DNA of 64,000 nt from Alitta virens (lineage: Eukaryota > Annelida > Polychaeta > Phyllodocida > Nereididae): contig OW028584.1 in NCBI GenBank assembly GCA_932294295.1, positions 26,318,970 to 26,382,969 of the forward strand, read 5' to 3'. Position 1 is the stretch's first letter. Each line of letters starts with the position of its first letter. The notes under the pieces were generated by a model. That model ran no database searches. It was not told where the DNA came from and worked only from the letters and a program-made list of their open reading frames with translations. Positions 48,407 through 61,700 of the stretch are shown piece after piece. Position numbers and translations under genes: made by a program.

Positions 48407-49470
48407 TTGAAAATGGACAGAGAAAGACTAACTAGAAAAATATTTGATTACAATATAATTAGTAAATGTAGAAATAATTGGTCACATGAGTTAAAACAAA
48501 TTTTTAGCAAAGTAGGAAAGGTTGAATTATTGCATTATAATTTAGAATGTGATATTAGACTGCTTAAATGTAAAATAAAACAAATATATTGGGAGAATTG
48601 GGAAACTACTAGACTAAGGTATGACAATATTTATAGGATGTCATGTTCATTGGAAAAGTATAGATCATTGTCTTGTGTGCAACTTTCCTGCACTCTAACA
48701 GTAAGCTAAAGAGCAGCTGCCCACCAGCCAAGTGCTAGTAGGCGAGGTAGTTGTGTACCCCTGGATCGTAATACTATATCCCCAATGACCACATGAGGTT
48801 TTGACCACTCCTAGTCAACAACCTCACCCCACGAACAGGATTCGAACCAACTACCCAACTACACCAGGGGTCAGAGGGGACCGGATTCTACACCATCTTG
48901 TGTGCAACTTTCCTGCACTCTAACAGTAAGCTTAATAGCAGCTGCCCACCAGCCTGGTGCTAGTAGGCAAGGTAGTTGTGTACCCCTGGATCGTAATACT
49001 ATAATTGTTAGCTCAATTTAGAGCAGGGATATTGCCTATTAATGTCGAAATTGGAAGATTTAGAAAATGTTCCATAGGAAGACAGAGTTTGTTAACTATG
49101 TAATTCTGTCACAAATAATATAGAAGATGAATTTCATGTACTATGCATGTGTATGTAATGCGTATAATGATATAAGAACTAGTCTTTATAATAATATTAG
49201 TTAGGCCTACATTGATAGTAATTTTGATGAGTATGATAATTTTGAAAAACTTGTGTTTATTAATAAGGAATATCAGGTAAAATTGGCTAACTTTTTGCTG
49301 AAAGCTATGGAAATAAGAAAACAGTTCCTTTTTGTTATTTAGACGTCATGTATTTAAGCACTAAAATGGAGTGACATATAACCCCTTATGGGGCTGCGTG
49401 GTTTATGTTTCTACGTATGATGTCTGTATTGTTGTAATGTAAAACCACATGTCAATAAAGATAAATAATA
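48407..49470 (+). pseudogene. LINE C-terminal fragment interrupted by a nested duplication
   Basis: 48,407-48,665 encodes KMDRERLTRKIFDYNI… and a LINE C-terminal-like stretch ending ENWETTRLRYD. The homology resumes at 49,012 (LAQFRAGILPINVEIGRF) and ends in a decayed Cys motif with NIEDEFH, like the LINE at 7.1-8.4 kb. The interruption at 48,671-49,005 contains two ~105-bp direct copies around a SINE-like segment. The 3' end lies near 49,470 after AATAAAGATAAATAATAAA. Confidence 0.65.
48671..49005. repeat. Nested insertion with ~105-bp direct repeats
   Basis: Copies at 48,671-48,774 and 48,898-49,002 begin CTTGTGTGCAACTTTCCTGC and end CCTGGATCGTAATACTATA. About 120 bp between them include GGATTCGAACCAACTACCC, a B-box-like tRNA-derived segment. 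Confidence 0.75.
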
Positions 49471-49484
49471 AAAAAATAAATACT

Positions 49485-49545
49485 ACAACAAATTGATGAT
49501 ATTCACATGCTGTTTAAGACGGAAAATTTTGATATTTTGGAATGG
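49485..49545. repeat. Single copy of the 5.7-kb tandem-repeat unit
   Basis: AATTGATGATATTCACATGC followed by TGTTTAAGACGGAAAATTTT matches the unit of the array at 5660-6050. The rest up to 49,927 is AT-rich with no gene. Confidence 0.6.
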
Positions 49546-49927
49546 GCAACTACAGTTTAGTTTCAAAAAAAATGGTAGACTCTGGACAGCTGTAGTGACC
49601 TATTCCTGGCTGTACCTAAAGTCAGCTCCTTCTGTCTAGAGCTCCTAGCTTATAGTCGGCTACTGCAAAACATTATCAACCTTGGCAATGTAAGCAATTT
49701 ATTTAAGCTAACAAAACAAAGAGGAAAAAATAAATATTAGCACCAGCATATCATAATATTCTTAAGTAATAGTTAATGTGTTTTGCATTATGATTCACTA
49801 TTCGTAATTGTAATTTATAATTGATTTGATTGCGTATGTTGTATATGAGAAATCTCGGGTCAATATGTACTACATGTACATCCTTAAATTATGAATAAAT
49901 AAATAATCCTTAAAAGGCACACATCAT

Positions 49928-52574
49928 TTAAATCTTGTTGAAAGCAGCAACGTCAACTGATTGAACGTAGTCTTCAAATTCACAAATCGCCTCTTCAAGG
50001 AAATCAGTTCCCACTTTATCGTCTACAACCACACAACAGATCTGCAGTTTCTTGACGCCGTATGCAATTGGAACTAGTTTTGATGCACCCCAGAGCAAAC
50101 CGTCAGTTTCTACTGACCTCACACATTCCTGAAATATATATACAAGGTTTATTTAGTCATCATATCTAGTCAAAATTAATACAGTATTTTCTGACCTCTA
50201 CCAAACAATTTAAGACTAAGTTATGAAATATATTATTTACAACAAAATTTAAACTGTTAATGCAAAATTGTAACATCCTAGCAACTGCTAATATTCGGTC
50301 CATACATTGACCTCATTCTTGGCGCTCCCTGAGGGATCCCAAACCATAATTGTGGACTCAAATGACAATGCTTTCTTGTGTAATATAATTTCTCCGTATG
50401 CTTGATTGCCTGTGTTTATTCATCCTTAGATAATTTTGTTATTCTTTGTTCTTGTGTAGAATATACTCGGTTTAGCCTCTAGTCCATAGCTGTGCTAGTC
50501 AACATGTATGTCAAACGTTAAACACACTGTTCACAATCCTGTCATTGGTATCAAATACTGCAGCCAACATGTATGTCATGTATACTTATATATATTATCA
50601 TAAATCCAATATAGTAAATAAATAATTATAATTTACCCAAATTAACCTTGTTTCTCTGTTTGTGAAAAATACATAATGTATGCCTGGCAAATTTATGATT
50701 AACATAAAAATAGTCTATTTTTGGTTAAGATATATCTTGATAATATATTTTTATTATTATTTAAATAATTCAACTACACCTATTGTTTGTTAATAACTGC
50801 ACTTTTATTGTTTTATTTTAATTTGCCACTCATTTTTGTTTCATTTGTTTATACATTTGTAGAAGGAATGACTTGTAAGCCCAAGTGGGCTGGGTGTGAA
50901 TAAAATTGTTTTGTTATTGTTGTCATTTAATGTGTATCGTACACACAAGTCAATAAATAAATAATAACAAAACGCACCTCTAATTTCTTCATGTCCGTTT
51001 CATCATCCCAAGGTTTAATATCGAGGATTATGTTGGACTTTGCAATTAATGGAGTTTTTTTAGACTTCTTCTCTTCGTATGCCTACATAAATAAATAAAT
51101 AAATAAATTATGCTTGACACTGCAAATCCAAATAGGTTTGGCATTTGTATTAATGCACAATAAAACAAAATCCATACTTTTATTTGAATGACCAGCGCAA
51201 AACAGGTAACAGTGGCAATAAGTGTTGAATTTTCAAATTTGCAAAAAGCAAAGTTACTTTGAAGGTGTTTCTAAAACATTAATTCCTTGTTCAAATAATG
51301 TATTTGCAGCATCACATAGGTAATGTTGCTAACTGTACTGCCTGTCAGCTGTTATCCAGTGCATTCGGAAGCATTCTACAATTACTATCACTGACTGTAG
51401 CCCATTTACAATGCTTAAACAGCACAGCCCACAAAGACGAGTTCTTCCCATTTCCAAGGGTTACACACCTTCAACCTTTCTTGCTTGACCCTCTCAGCCT
51501 CTGCATCATCCTCATCATCTGACCCAAAAAGATCAAAATCGTCGTCAGCATCTTTTTTCGAATCTTTAGTAGCATCTCCTCCTCCAAATCCGAGATCTTC
51601 TAGCGTCCTCCTTGGTCCAGGGAAGTTTGAAACCTTCGAAATAAAAAATCATAAATTCCAGTATTCACATACAAAGACAATACCATTTATTTTCTGCTAC
51701 TTTGATGGTGTTTCTAATCAAATATCAAAAACCATTCGCAGTAGCGTGGAGACTTGATATGCCAAATAATTTTAATTCAGACAAATATCATAAACATATA
51801 CAGTCTAATAATGAGTCATTCGGGGCCCATCAAAAATTATTTGCTATAACTAGGTCTCGATACATACGCTGGTATGATTTTTTATGAGGCACATAAGAGT
51901 AAATTCTGTTTCTGGACAATGTAGTCACACCTTAGTTACAGGCGTGCTTTTTCTAAATGGATTCAGCATTTCACAAAAATATCTGGCAAAATTATGTTGC
52001 TGCAGCCATAAAAATATACCATCAAAAATTATTGCTATAACTAGGTCTCGATACATATGGTGGTCTGATTTTTAATGACGCAAATAAATTATGCTTCTGG
52101 ACCGCATAGTCACAACTTATAGTTACAGGCATGCTTTTTCTAAATGATTCAGCATTTAAAAGAAAAATTCAGCAATTATGTTGCAGCCATAAAATATACA
52201 AAATCCATCTGTATTGCATTGTATCAATACACTTCCTGCGGGATTTTTGGTGCTAGACTACATGACCTAAATGCTCCAAAACAAAGGCATGCTCTAACAG
52301 ATCTGTACGTTGAAGTAATACTTACCCCAATATCAAACAATACAAAATTGTGTGACAACAAAAGCAGTGACAAGAAGTCCATATTTTTAAATTAACCTGA
52401 TATTTCAATCATTCTCACCTCATTTCCATAAGAGGCAATGTTTCTGTACCACCGAGCTGCATGTATGAAGTCACCAGACGGAACTTTTGAAAGAAAGGCA
52501 AAAACAATGCTGTCCGATTGGCTGGGGACATAGCCATCGACGTAACTTCTATCGGCAAGATAAGAATTCAATTT
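49928..52574 (-). CDS. EEF1B2: Translation elongation factor eEF1B (beta/alpha-chain, guanine exchange subunit), first exon not found
   Basis: Nucleotide exchange factor that reloads eEF1A with GTP during elongation, in the cytoplasm. Exons on the minus strand: 52,574-52,419; 51,633-51,469; 51,082-50,978; 50,128-49,928 (TAA 49,928-49,930), all phase 0 with AG/GT borders, giving 208 residues. The first visible exon is the GST-C-like N-domain ([24 protein letters not shown]), which marks the B2 form and not the leucine-zipper eEF1D. The acidic [20 protein letters not shown] is the classic CK2-target region. The exchange domain runs from [17 protein letters not shown] to the invariant end [14 protein letters not shown]. 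About 15 N-terminal residues are missing: their exon should lie beyond the retroelement at 52.6-54.4 kb and was not recognised. Confidence 0.95.
50870..50970 (+). repeat. LINE/SINE 3'-tail-like repeat in eEF1B intron
   Basis: GACTTGTAAGCCCAAGTGGG…AATAAAATTGTTTTGTTATTG…GTCAATAAATAAATAATAA. Similar words (GACCTGTAAGCCCAATGTGG) occur at about 59,832 in an AARS intron, and GCCTGTAGGGCTGG…TTTGTTATTGTTG…GTCAGTAAAG near 55,400. Confidence 0.5.
51826..52200. repeat. Tandem duplication, ~190-bp unit, in eEF1B intron
   Basis: Two copies starting CCATCAAAAATTATT at 51,826 and 52,018. Both contain GCTATAACTAGGTCTCGATA, GTCACA(C/A)CTTA and TTGC(TGC)AGCCATAAAA. Roughly 10-15% diverged by eye; no coding capacity. 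Confidence 0.85.
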
Positions 52575-52591
52575 CTGAAATAAATAAGATA

Positions 52592-54400
52592 TGTGTAACC
52601 AGTCACTCTTTAAAGACTGGCTTTGTGTTGAGTAATTCTGTTACTAGAGGGCAGGAGATTACAGCAGTGCTTCACATGGTTATGAAGTTAGGTTTACAAG
52701 AGGCATATGAGAAAGCCAGCTTCTACTAACATCAAGAAATCTGTTCAGAAAATGAGTGCTCAGTACAAGAAGAAGATCAGAGGTGCAAAGTTACAGGTTG
52801 GTGACAAAGTTAAGATGAGTCAGGTTCGATGGGAAACAAAAATTAGATGATTTCTGGGAAGAGGAAGTCATATGTGGTTGTGAATCAGCATGATCCAAAG
52901 GTGCGTCATTGACAAAAGAGTTAGATGGCAAAGGAAAGATAAGGAAGTTGCACAGAAATTTGATGTTAGGTTTACTTTCAAGAACAGGAATGTGAAGAGG
53001 TGGATAAACCAGAGGACGATGAAGTCCCTGTGTTGGAAAAGGACAGTTCAAGTGCTGAGGGAGAGGAATTTGAACCGCAGTCGACTCGCAGTCAAGTTTC
53101 TGCAGATGACTGTAAAGTTGGCCAGACAGAGGTACGTGAAGATGACAGAAGTTGGGGAAGAGAATCCAAAGGAGGCAGATAAAGGTCAAATAGCAGAGGA
53201 CAGGGAGGATGGAGAATTGAGAGGTAGCGAAGAGGAACGGAAAACTGATTCTGAGATAGCAGAACTAATTGAAGAATCTGATGATCACCCTATTGCTCAG
53301 CGGAAACATCAAAGGAACAGAAAACAACTACCTTGGATGACTTCAGGAGAATATGTAACATATTAGTGTCAGGTGTCATCAGAACCATCGAAGATGGAAA
53401 AATTGGCTTTGAACAAAATGTTTTGTCGTAGGAATTTCATTAGATTCCCTCTTTGTATTGTTCAGGGTTTCTGTGGAAGTTCGGCTCTGGCACTTTCTGA
53501 TTTATTGTCTTTGGATAGTTTTGACTAGTCTTGGTATTTGCTTATGCTTCATGTTTCTTGTAGATTTAAATTTTTCTGGTATAGGTTAGGTTTTCTTTTG
53601 TCTAGCCAATGGTGAGGGCATTTCATTTTCAATTGTGGCAGGGTGTATGTAACCAGTCTTCTATGCAGACTCAATTTCTGCCGAAAGACGGCGCTTGTCC
53701 GGTGCGTAGCACCTGTCTTTCTGATAACTGACGCAAAGCATCAAGGGATAACGTAAAAAATGGATCGGTGAATAAGCGTCGCAACGCCGTTACAACGCTT
53801 GTTCAGTGCCATTTACTTCGTTAGAACGCTTGTTCAGATCTTTTTACAAAAATAGTACCTTCTGCAGTGGGTGGAATTCGACGGTAAAGTTGTTCAATTT
53901 CATGACGTTAGTAGAGTTAAAGTCAAAAGAAATCGTCTGAACCAGTGTCACAGCGAGTGGCTTCTTGGAAGAAAGAAATAAGGCGTATTAATCGCACTAC
54001 TTTGTATACAGACGACGCGCGGAAGCATTTCCCTCCCCGATTCTGGGGGAGCGGCAAATCGGTTATGAGAAAAGCCGGTGCTTCGCACCGGATCGTAGCA
54101 CCACCTTACAGAAGAAAACGATGCAGACTGGCTTTGTGTTGAGTAGTAATTCTGTTACTAGAGGGCAGGAGTATACAGCATCTTGGCAGTACACTAGGTG
54201 GCACTGCAAGGCTTCACCTGGTTATGTGCTAGGTGGCTCTGGGGTCACTTTCCCTCCAGAGATTCAGGCAGTACAACACCAGAAGCCTTCAGGTCAAGAC
54301 AGTTTGAGGGCTTGCCTCTTTCTTCTTTCTCAGTACAGATTGCTAACCTTTGGTAAGCAGGTAAGTGTTCTTTTATACGGGGATATGGGATAATTTGCTT
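52592..54400 (+). mobile_element. Internally deleted Ty3/gypsy element
   Basis: A truncated 5' LTR (52,592-52,680, TGTGTAACCAGTC … TTACTAGAGGGCAGGAG) passes directly into the integrase C-terminus. The fuller 3' LTR starts at 53,644 (TGTATGTAACCAGTC) and repeats GGCTTTGTGTTGAGTA…TACTAGAGGGCAGGAG near 54,127-54,170. All of gag and most of pol are gone. It lies in the eEF1B2 intron or flank, antisense to that gene. Confidence 0.8.
52690..53366 (+). pseudogene. Ty3/gypsy integrase C-terminal fragment
   Basis: Pieces in several frames: KLQVGDKVKMSQVR (chromo/SH3-like entry), then WEEEVICGCESA-type sequence whose shifted frame reads like the family's VVVNQHDP segment, then an acidic tail ending HQRNRKQLPWMTSGEYVTY. 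Multiple frameshifts; non-functional. Confidence 0.75.
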
Positions 54401-54479
54401 TAAAAGTTAAATGAGTAATTCAATTGTCTATTTCAATATTATTATAACACTTACAAATGTTGCATAGTCGTGTGGAGCA

Positions 54480-54655
54480 TTACTGGATGGGTGGTGGATT
54501 AGGGCTTTACGTCCTGTATTTCTGCACCTGATGGGCTAATTAGAGCAGGCAGGGACCATGGTAATGAGATGATGGGTGAAACAGCCATCCAACTTAGGCT
54601 CAACAAGGAATCAAACCCGAAACCCAGTGGTAGGAAGCCCAATGAGCTAGCCCCC
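54480..54655 (-). repeat. tRNA-derived SINE
   Basis: Minus-strand head GAGCTAG/CTAGCTCATTGGGCTTCC and GGGTTTCGGGTTTGATTCC. The body matches 48,055-48,190 and the head matches 1-60. A C-run (54,652-54,666) abuts the head. Confidence 0.75.
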
Positions 54656-54666
54656 CCCCCCCCCCC

Positions 54667-55732
54667 ACCCAGCATTACTTGGTAGTTCATTGGGATTTCA
54701 AATATCCAAATATAGCATTTATGCAAGCAGCCTGCAATATCTAGGTGTTGGTATTGGCTACAATATATTGATGTTAAATAGTTTTGAGTCAAATTAGTAT
54801 ATTTCAAAACATGTGATAAGTAGAATTCATGGTTTTAAAAATATATACAAAAATAAACATAAATATTTGTGCCATGCTTACATAATATATGTATTTAGTG
54901 ACCTTATGTTTATGTTATACATGTTTTCTTAATTACAGATGTGTAGTTTTTTTGGCCGAGGTTAAAGAGTCCAAATAAAATTTGTAAACTGAAACCAATG
55001 AAGGATGTTTTATGTGACAAGATAAAAACAAAATTAAAATGCTGATCATTGGTGATTTATTTCGAGAATCAAAACCTTTCAATCACATTATAAGTTCATT
55101 TGCCGACACCAGTTTACAACAAAAGACATGTAATGTAAGAAACCAAATTTTTAATTAATATCTTTGATGTGACAACACAGTCAAAATGTTAAAAAAAAAT
55201 CAGTTAGCAACAAAACCAGGACTATATCTAAACTCATACTTCATAATATAACCTTTTTAATGTGTAATGATATTTTAATCAAATAGTTGTGTATTATTTA
55301 TTTTAATCTCTTTGATTGACAAATGTAACCATGGTGTTAGTTGTGGTTGTTGGCATCTGTGCCCGTATTGTTAGTAGTAATAAGATGATTTGTGATCTAT
55401 AAGCCTGTAGGGCTGGTAGTCAATGTTTTGTTATTGTTGACTACAGGTCAGTAAAGATTTATACATACATACATACATACAAACATGCATGCATACATAC
55501 ACACATGCATACATGCATACATACATAGTGACATATGGTGATGCAATAGGCAAGCAAGCCAACATGAGGCACAGATCATCCGATTTATCAAGCACACACT
55601 ATATATTGAGACCAACTCATATTAAAGACAAATATATTTTACCGCATAAGTGATCACAATTGTGAGGTTCCTTACTTTTCATTTTATCAATGTCTCAGAT
55701 TTTCCTAAATCATTCGGAATGTACAAACGATT
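54667..55732. other. Intergenic between eEF1B2 and AARS1
   Basis: AT-rich; an (ATAC)n microsatellite at 55,465-55,530 follows a LINE/SINE-tail-like stretch (55,400-55,460). No gene recognised. The 3' UTR of AARS1 should lie within the right part. Confidence 0.5.
55465..55530. repeat. (ATAC)n/(ATGC) microsatellite
   Basis: Uninterrupted then imperfect ATAC/CATG units. Confidence 0.9.
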
Positions 55733-58700
55733 TCACTTATCATCAGCATCAGTTATCACAACTTTCTCGAAAGCACTCGTTACCTGCAAACCAGCGGGAG
55801 AGTTTATATCACCTCCACCAGGTGTCACTTGAGGTTCCGGCTGCAAACCCAATTTTTCCTGAGCGTACTTTATTGTGATATTCATGGCTTCTTGAAGACA
55901 TCCAATGTTGGTCCCTGTAGCCTGAGCAGAAGCATCTTTTCCTCCTCCTTTGCCGTTCATTAAGTTTGAGACTTGCGTCACCCACTCGTTTGCTTTTAAG
56001 CCTTTGGCGATCAAGTCCTGTGCAACAAAAGTATGTGATAAGTATATTAGGGCACTATACTTATTTGATCTTTAGCTTCTAGGATGTTCTCAGGGCAATT
56101 CTTAAGGGTCAGTTGGTCAAAAATAAAAATAAAAATTGAATATATTAAATTACATTTGGACTTATCATTTTTAAATTACTTCCTCCCTGACAAATAAAAT
56201 TTTATCATCTTATCGACAGATCCGAGAAGTTAAAAATTAGCTAAGTGTCACCCGGGATAAAATTGTAATCAGTACAGTGTTACATCAACAGGTAATTAAA
56301 ACAAATTGGTGCATTAAATGTTATGCCAGGAATATTCCCCGTACTTATTGAATAAGTTTGTATCCAAGCATAAATTTTGTTTGTAAGTTTATTTACCAGA
56401 AGAAGCATATTATATGCTTATCGAGCTGGTAAAAATTAAAGATAGAAAATTTAGAACAATACATTGTGATACTGAGATAATAATTACATGTGTATTAAAA
56501 AATTGAAATTATAGTGTATTAAAAAATTGAAATTATAATGAAAATAAAACAGAGTTGAATAAAGTAATCTATATACTATAAAAAGGTAGTTAAAAGCAAA
56601 ATTTTGATAATTTGGAATAATATCTGGAAATATTTTTTAAATTACGATTGTTGATAATTCATGTATATAAGATGATTCTTTATCGTTCAACTACATGATT
56701 TAATGAAACTTTCCCCATTTCAAAATGTGATGGCAGTTGTGTCTCTAATATGACTGATTGCATAATTTCCAGGGGTCATTTAAGTGTATTTGCAGATGCT
56801 CCCTTTATCATTGTGCATTTTCCTTGATGATAAATCTGATAGGTACAGTTATAGGTAGATCGAATTGATTCAAATCGCACATTAAAATGAAAATTAGCTA
56901 ATATCACAAGTCTTATGACTTTCACCATATCATCACCATTTTAGAAAATGCCACACTACTAATTTTTCACAAATGTTGTCGACTGTAAATGATATTACAC
57001 AATTACCTTTGGAGCCCTAGCCATGCATAGAATCTTTCCTAATTCATCGTCAACAGAGAAGAACATGCAAGCGGTGTTCGGAGAACTTGTGTTGTAAACC
57101 TTACACGCTCCGTCCAATGCCTGGAATATTAAATATCAAGATAAATAAGAGATATCAAGAAAATTAGTTATCATCGATAGCAATAATTAGAATGTTGGTA
57201 GAGATTTCAATGGCTGAATATAGATGTAAAATCTTAATATAATTAAAACCAGATCTCTTACTACTCCTTCGGACATTACTGCCATTTTGATTTTTCCGCC
57301 AAATATCGTAACAAAGATTTTCGGGGCAAAAATGAATGATTGTAGACTCTACAAGTTTATGCCTTCCGCCATTTGCACATATCACTTCTGTTTCAGTACA
57401 AGACCATTGATAACTTCATAATGACCATGCAGGTAAATACAATGGTCACTTTGTGACATCACAAAACTGACCATTGGTCAATTGCACTGAAACTGAGGTC
57501 ATATATGCAAAAGGCTGAGACATAAATAGAGCCTACTCAATCCTTAAATTCTGAACTGATGTTCAACGACATTCAATATTCAAAGGAAAAAACCAGAATA
57601 AAATCAATTCAAAATCAGCATTTACCTTAGCATTAGACAATGCTTTGAACTCATGAACGATAAAAACCTGGTCGGGGTTTTTCTCGATCATTCCTTTGCA
57701 TTCTTCTTGAACCTGTGAATATTAAAGACCCTGGATAAATGACAATAAAACTCTCAGGTAACCAGTTACATGCATTATATTTGCTTCCTTCAAATAAAAT
57801 TTAAGATTTAGATTCATTTGTCTGCTAATGATATTAAAATTCAGTTTTGTTCACAAAATGTTAAGCATTTCAATTTGTTCAAGTTATTTGTCGAGATAAC
57901 TAAAAATGACTCTTTTTGGGACACATTATTTGAAAACTAGAATATGAGATTGTCAATAAAAATTATATATATATAATATTAACTGAACCTAACATAAAGC
58001 TTTTGCTAAACACTGTTAAAAAACTGCAGAATCGATACAAAACAGCTATACAGACTACTAGTGTATACATTTACAAAATCAGAGGCTATATCTCCTTTAG
58101 GTGATCATAACAAATAAGGAAAATATCATTTTTTCTTCTTCGGTGTATCATTACTTTGAGAACGGAATTTGAGTCCTCCTGACTCTTAGTTGTTGTTTTT
58201 TTAAGGTCTCAAATACACACCAGTCACTTTCACTGTAACCACTCTTCAGCAAGAAGCATCGCCTGCCGTTCAAAGAAAGCAAAATAAATCACATCACTTA
58301 CGTCAGTCAGGATAGAAGCCTTCCTATTCTTGTCTAAATTGTCGACAGATAACTTCAATTTCTTCAAGTTATTTCTCAATTCGTCCCTTCTCCAGTACGG
58401 CGTTGATGATTGAGAAACTTCCTACAACAGGAAATTGAGAAATATAAGTAAGTCAGTAGGTAAGTAAGGGGTGTTCAGTAAGTAAGTCAGTAAGGGCTGT
58501 TCCATTTAAAAAAGAGGGGGGGGGGGAGTGGACTTAAATTTTTTTAGATCCCCACCCCCGATATCTGGTTTTTGCTCTAAGAATGAACATAAGTTTTATT
58601 TATTTCACAATTTTAGTTTTTGAAATAAATCAACAATAAAAATCATGTTGTATTCAAATAAATCCTGCTTTGAGTCGTACAAAAATCTAGTTTTCAACTG

Positions 58701-61700
58701 AATAATCTTGTTAAATTTCCAAAAAAATCTAAAAAAAAAAATTGTAATCTTTGATTTTTTTTGCCTTGATTTAAATCTTAATTTTTGTTATTACAACCAT
58801 GCCTCTTAGAATGTTGGTTTTGATAACTTATTACAATATCGTAAAACTTCATCCCAGCATCACCAAAGATACAACAGTATGCCTTGCATCTCTAATAAAA
58901 AGAAGTTGAGGCATCATTCTGACAAAATATAAGATGTAAAGCCCAAGCATTTTACGCTGATCAGATAGATCATACCTCTGTTAAGTCCACGATCTCTCTG
59001 TTCAGTGCCTTGTGAGAAAATTGCTTTGTCTTCACTGCTTCGTCAACTGTTAATTTCAACTTCTGATATGACTGTTCGAGCAACTCGGCTTTGTGGAGAG
59101 ACTGTAAGTAAATATAAATTGAATTTGGAATATTTTCTAACTAAATTGATAGTCAACATCACCATAGAATCATTTAATTGAAATGATTATTTCACCGTTT
59201 TTCACAGCCCAATCATCAAAAATAATATCAAGTAAGATACAAAATTTAGTACAGGCCATTACTTCATGAATATAATATAATTTATCAGCCAATATTTTTC
59301 ATGAATAAATACACAAGCACACAAATAAATATACAAATAAATTCAAACATGAACATGTGAATGTCAACATAGATTATGATGATAGACAATAGGTTATATC
59401 AAATCCCTTAAACAAAGTTGCAGTTTCAGACTGGCTATTAATTTGCCAAAACAATAGTTTTACCAAAGGTAAATACTGTAACAATATATATTACAAATTA
59501 CCCTGTTAGCCTCGGCACCAGTAACGGCCACAATTCTCCGGATTCCTTTAGCGATGGCTTCCTCTGTGATGATCACAAATTTTCCGATGTGTCCGCTCTT
59601 TTGCAAATGGCTGAAAAAATAAATAAATAATTGTAACCAAAAATTGTACGTTGTTGACCGCCAGTTCAATATCAATCACATTACTCTGAATGAAGAAGAG
59701 TAATAGATTATAAATTCTGAAAAAAAAAACCTAATTCACTTAGTACAATCCACTTGCGTAACTTGTTTAACTATATTAAACCATGATACAGCAATGTTGC
59801 CACTACGTCTTTTGACTTAATTATGATTAGTGACCTGTAAGCCCAATGTGGGATTGGTGACATTTACATATATTTTCTGTCAGATGACACCATAACAAAA
59901 AAAATTCTTGACTTACGTTCCACCACAAAATTCAACAGAATAGAGGGCGCCACCAGGTCCATCGGGGTCAGATAGAAGGTCATCCACAGAAGAGCCAATA
60001 GAGATCACGCGAACTGGGTCAGGATATACCTAAAAATAGTTTAACATTAAATACTATAAATACATTAATGAATAAACACTTGACACTTTTAAAGTGACCT
60101 CAAGTTGTAAATATTGCAAAAATCCACCCATAAAAATATATCTGCTAATTTTGACAACTATATTGACCAACAGACAGACAATAAATTTATTTGACAACAT
60201 TAGGTACAAAATATGTGAAATATAGTTTGGAGATGTTGTTATAGTCATTAATTAGGAGCTTCAGTGTCACTTTGTCTCTGGTTAAGAAGGGCAATGGCAC
60301 ACTGTCGATTTTTCCCATGTAGACCCATCTTAATCAGGTTCCCACTTGAAATATTCAAAACAATCTCAAAATAAAATTAAAATACCTCGTCAAAAACAGC
60401 ACGGAGTCCCTGAATGGCCTTAGCTTGAGCAAGAGAGGATTCCTTAGCATAAACCGAAAGATTTTGGCTCACGACTTCGTTGGCAATTCTCTCGGCTTCC
60501 TTCACCTGAGCAGCTGTCATGGCACCCTGGAATACAACATGACAATGCAGTTGATTTTCTTTCATGTTTAAGTTATAAGTTGTGACTTTATATCGATAAT
60601 TGATGAAATATGTTGATCTTTAAAGTAGAACTAAGTCCAGAAACTCCTAATTATTATTTTTGAAATAACAGGCACAACTAGTAATAAATACAGGCATAAC
60701 TAGTTATAAATTTAAGACTTGTTATTCAGAGAGGGAGGCAGCAAGCACTGAGATGTCAAAACCAATGTTTCTTGACATAATCTATTTTCCCGCTGGCAAA
60801 GATCGCCATGGAGCTAGCACAGTGACCTTTCCCCTGAATGGCCTTATTTCTGAAGATTGCAACTGTCGCCATCTATAATTACAGCTAGCAATAGTCAATG
60901 CTGGGCCAAATGATGTCATCGAACAATGTTTAGTTTCGTCTGCTTGTATTTAACGAGTTTCCTTTTGGTCAACTTTGCTTTTGATTATATACTATTTTCA
61001 CCAGAATGTCCAGTAATCTTATATAATGAATTGAACATAATTACCGGTAAAATTAAACAAACACATAATACAAAAATATAAGAGCACTGTGAAGAACTAA
61101 ACAATTTTAAATCCTGGAAAAGATGAAGTACCTTTGCAGTAAAGTCAAATCGCAGTCTATCGGCAGCAACCAGTGACCCTTTTTGGTCAGCTTCTCCGAG
61201 AACTTTTCGCAGTGCAAAATTTAGAACGTGGGTCGCAGTGTGGTTGCTCATGATCGGGCGTCTACGTGACTGGTCCACAAACAATTTAACTTTATCGCCA
61301 ACTTTCAAAGTCCCCTCGATGTTTCCTATGTGAAGCACATATCCGGCCCGGACCTGGACATTTTTGACGGTAAATTCTGTTTCCTGAAAAAGGAGATAAA
61401 ACATGTATAGTTCAATCTGTCAGAACAGAATTTATTTCATGAAATTGACTGTTATAATATAGCACCAAATAATCTTTTCTGTGTATTTATTTTTTTTGGG
61501 GAGGGGGGGTTGTCTTTCCTTAGAAGATCTGAGATGAATGCAGCATTTCACTGCAGTGCCCCTGTGTAATATATTTACTAGTTGCATGGGTATTTTTATT
61601 ATTGTTATACTATATCTAGGGAGTCTTCAGTCAAATAATATGGTAGATCACCATTTTAGTTTTCAGAAAAAAATGAATAAATTGTAAAAAAATTAGGTAA

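Noticed and set aside
54121..54393. 90-residue ORF in the gypsy 3' LTR
   Set aside because: Lies within LTR sequence, no recognised domain; partly repeated in the 5' LTR fragment.
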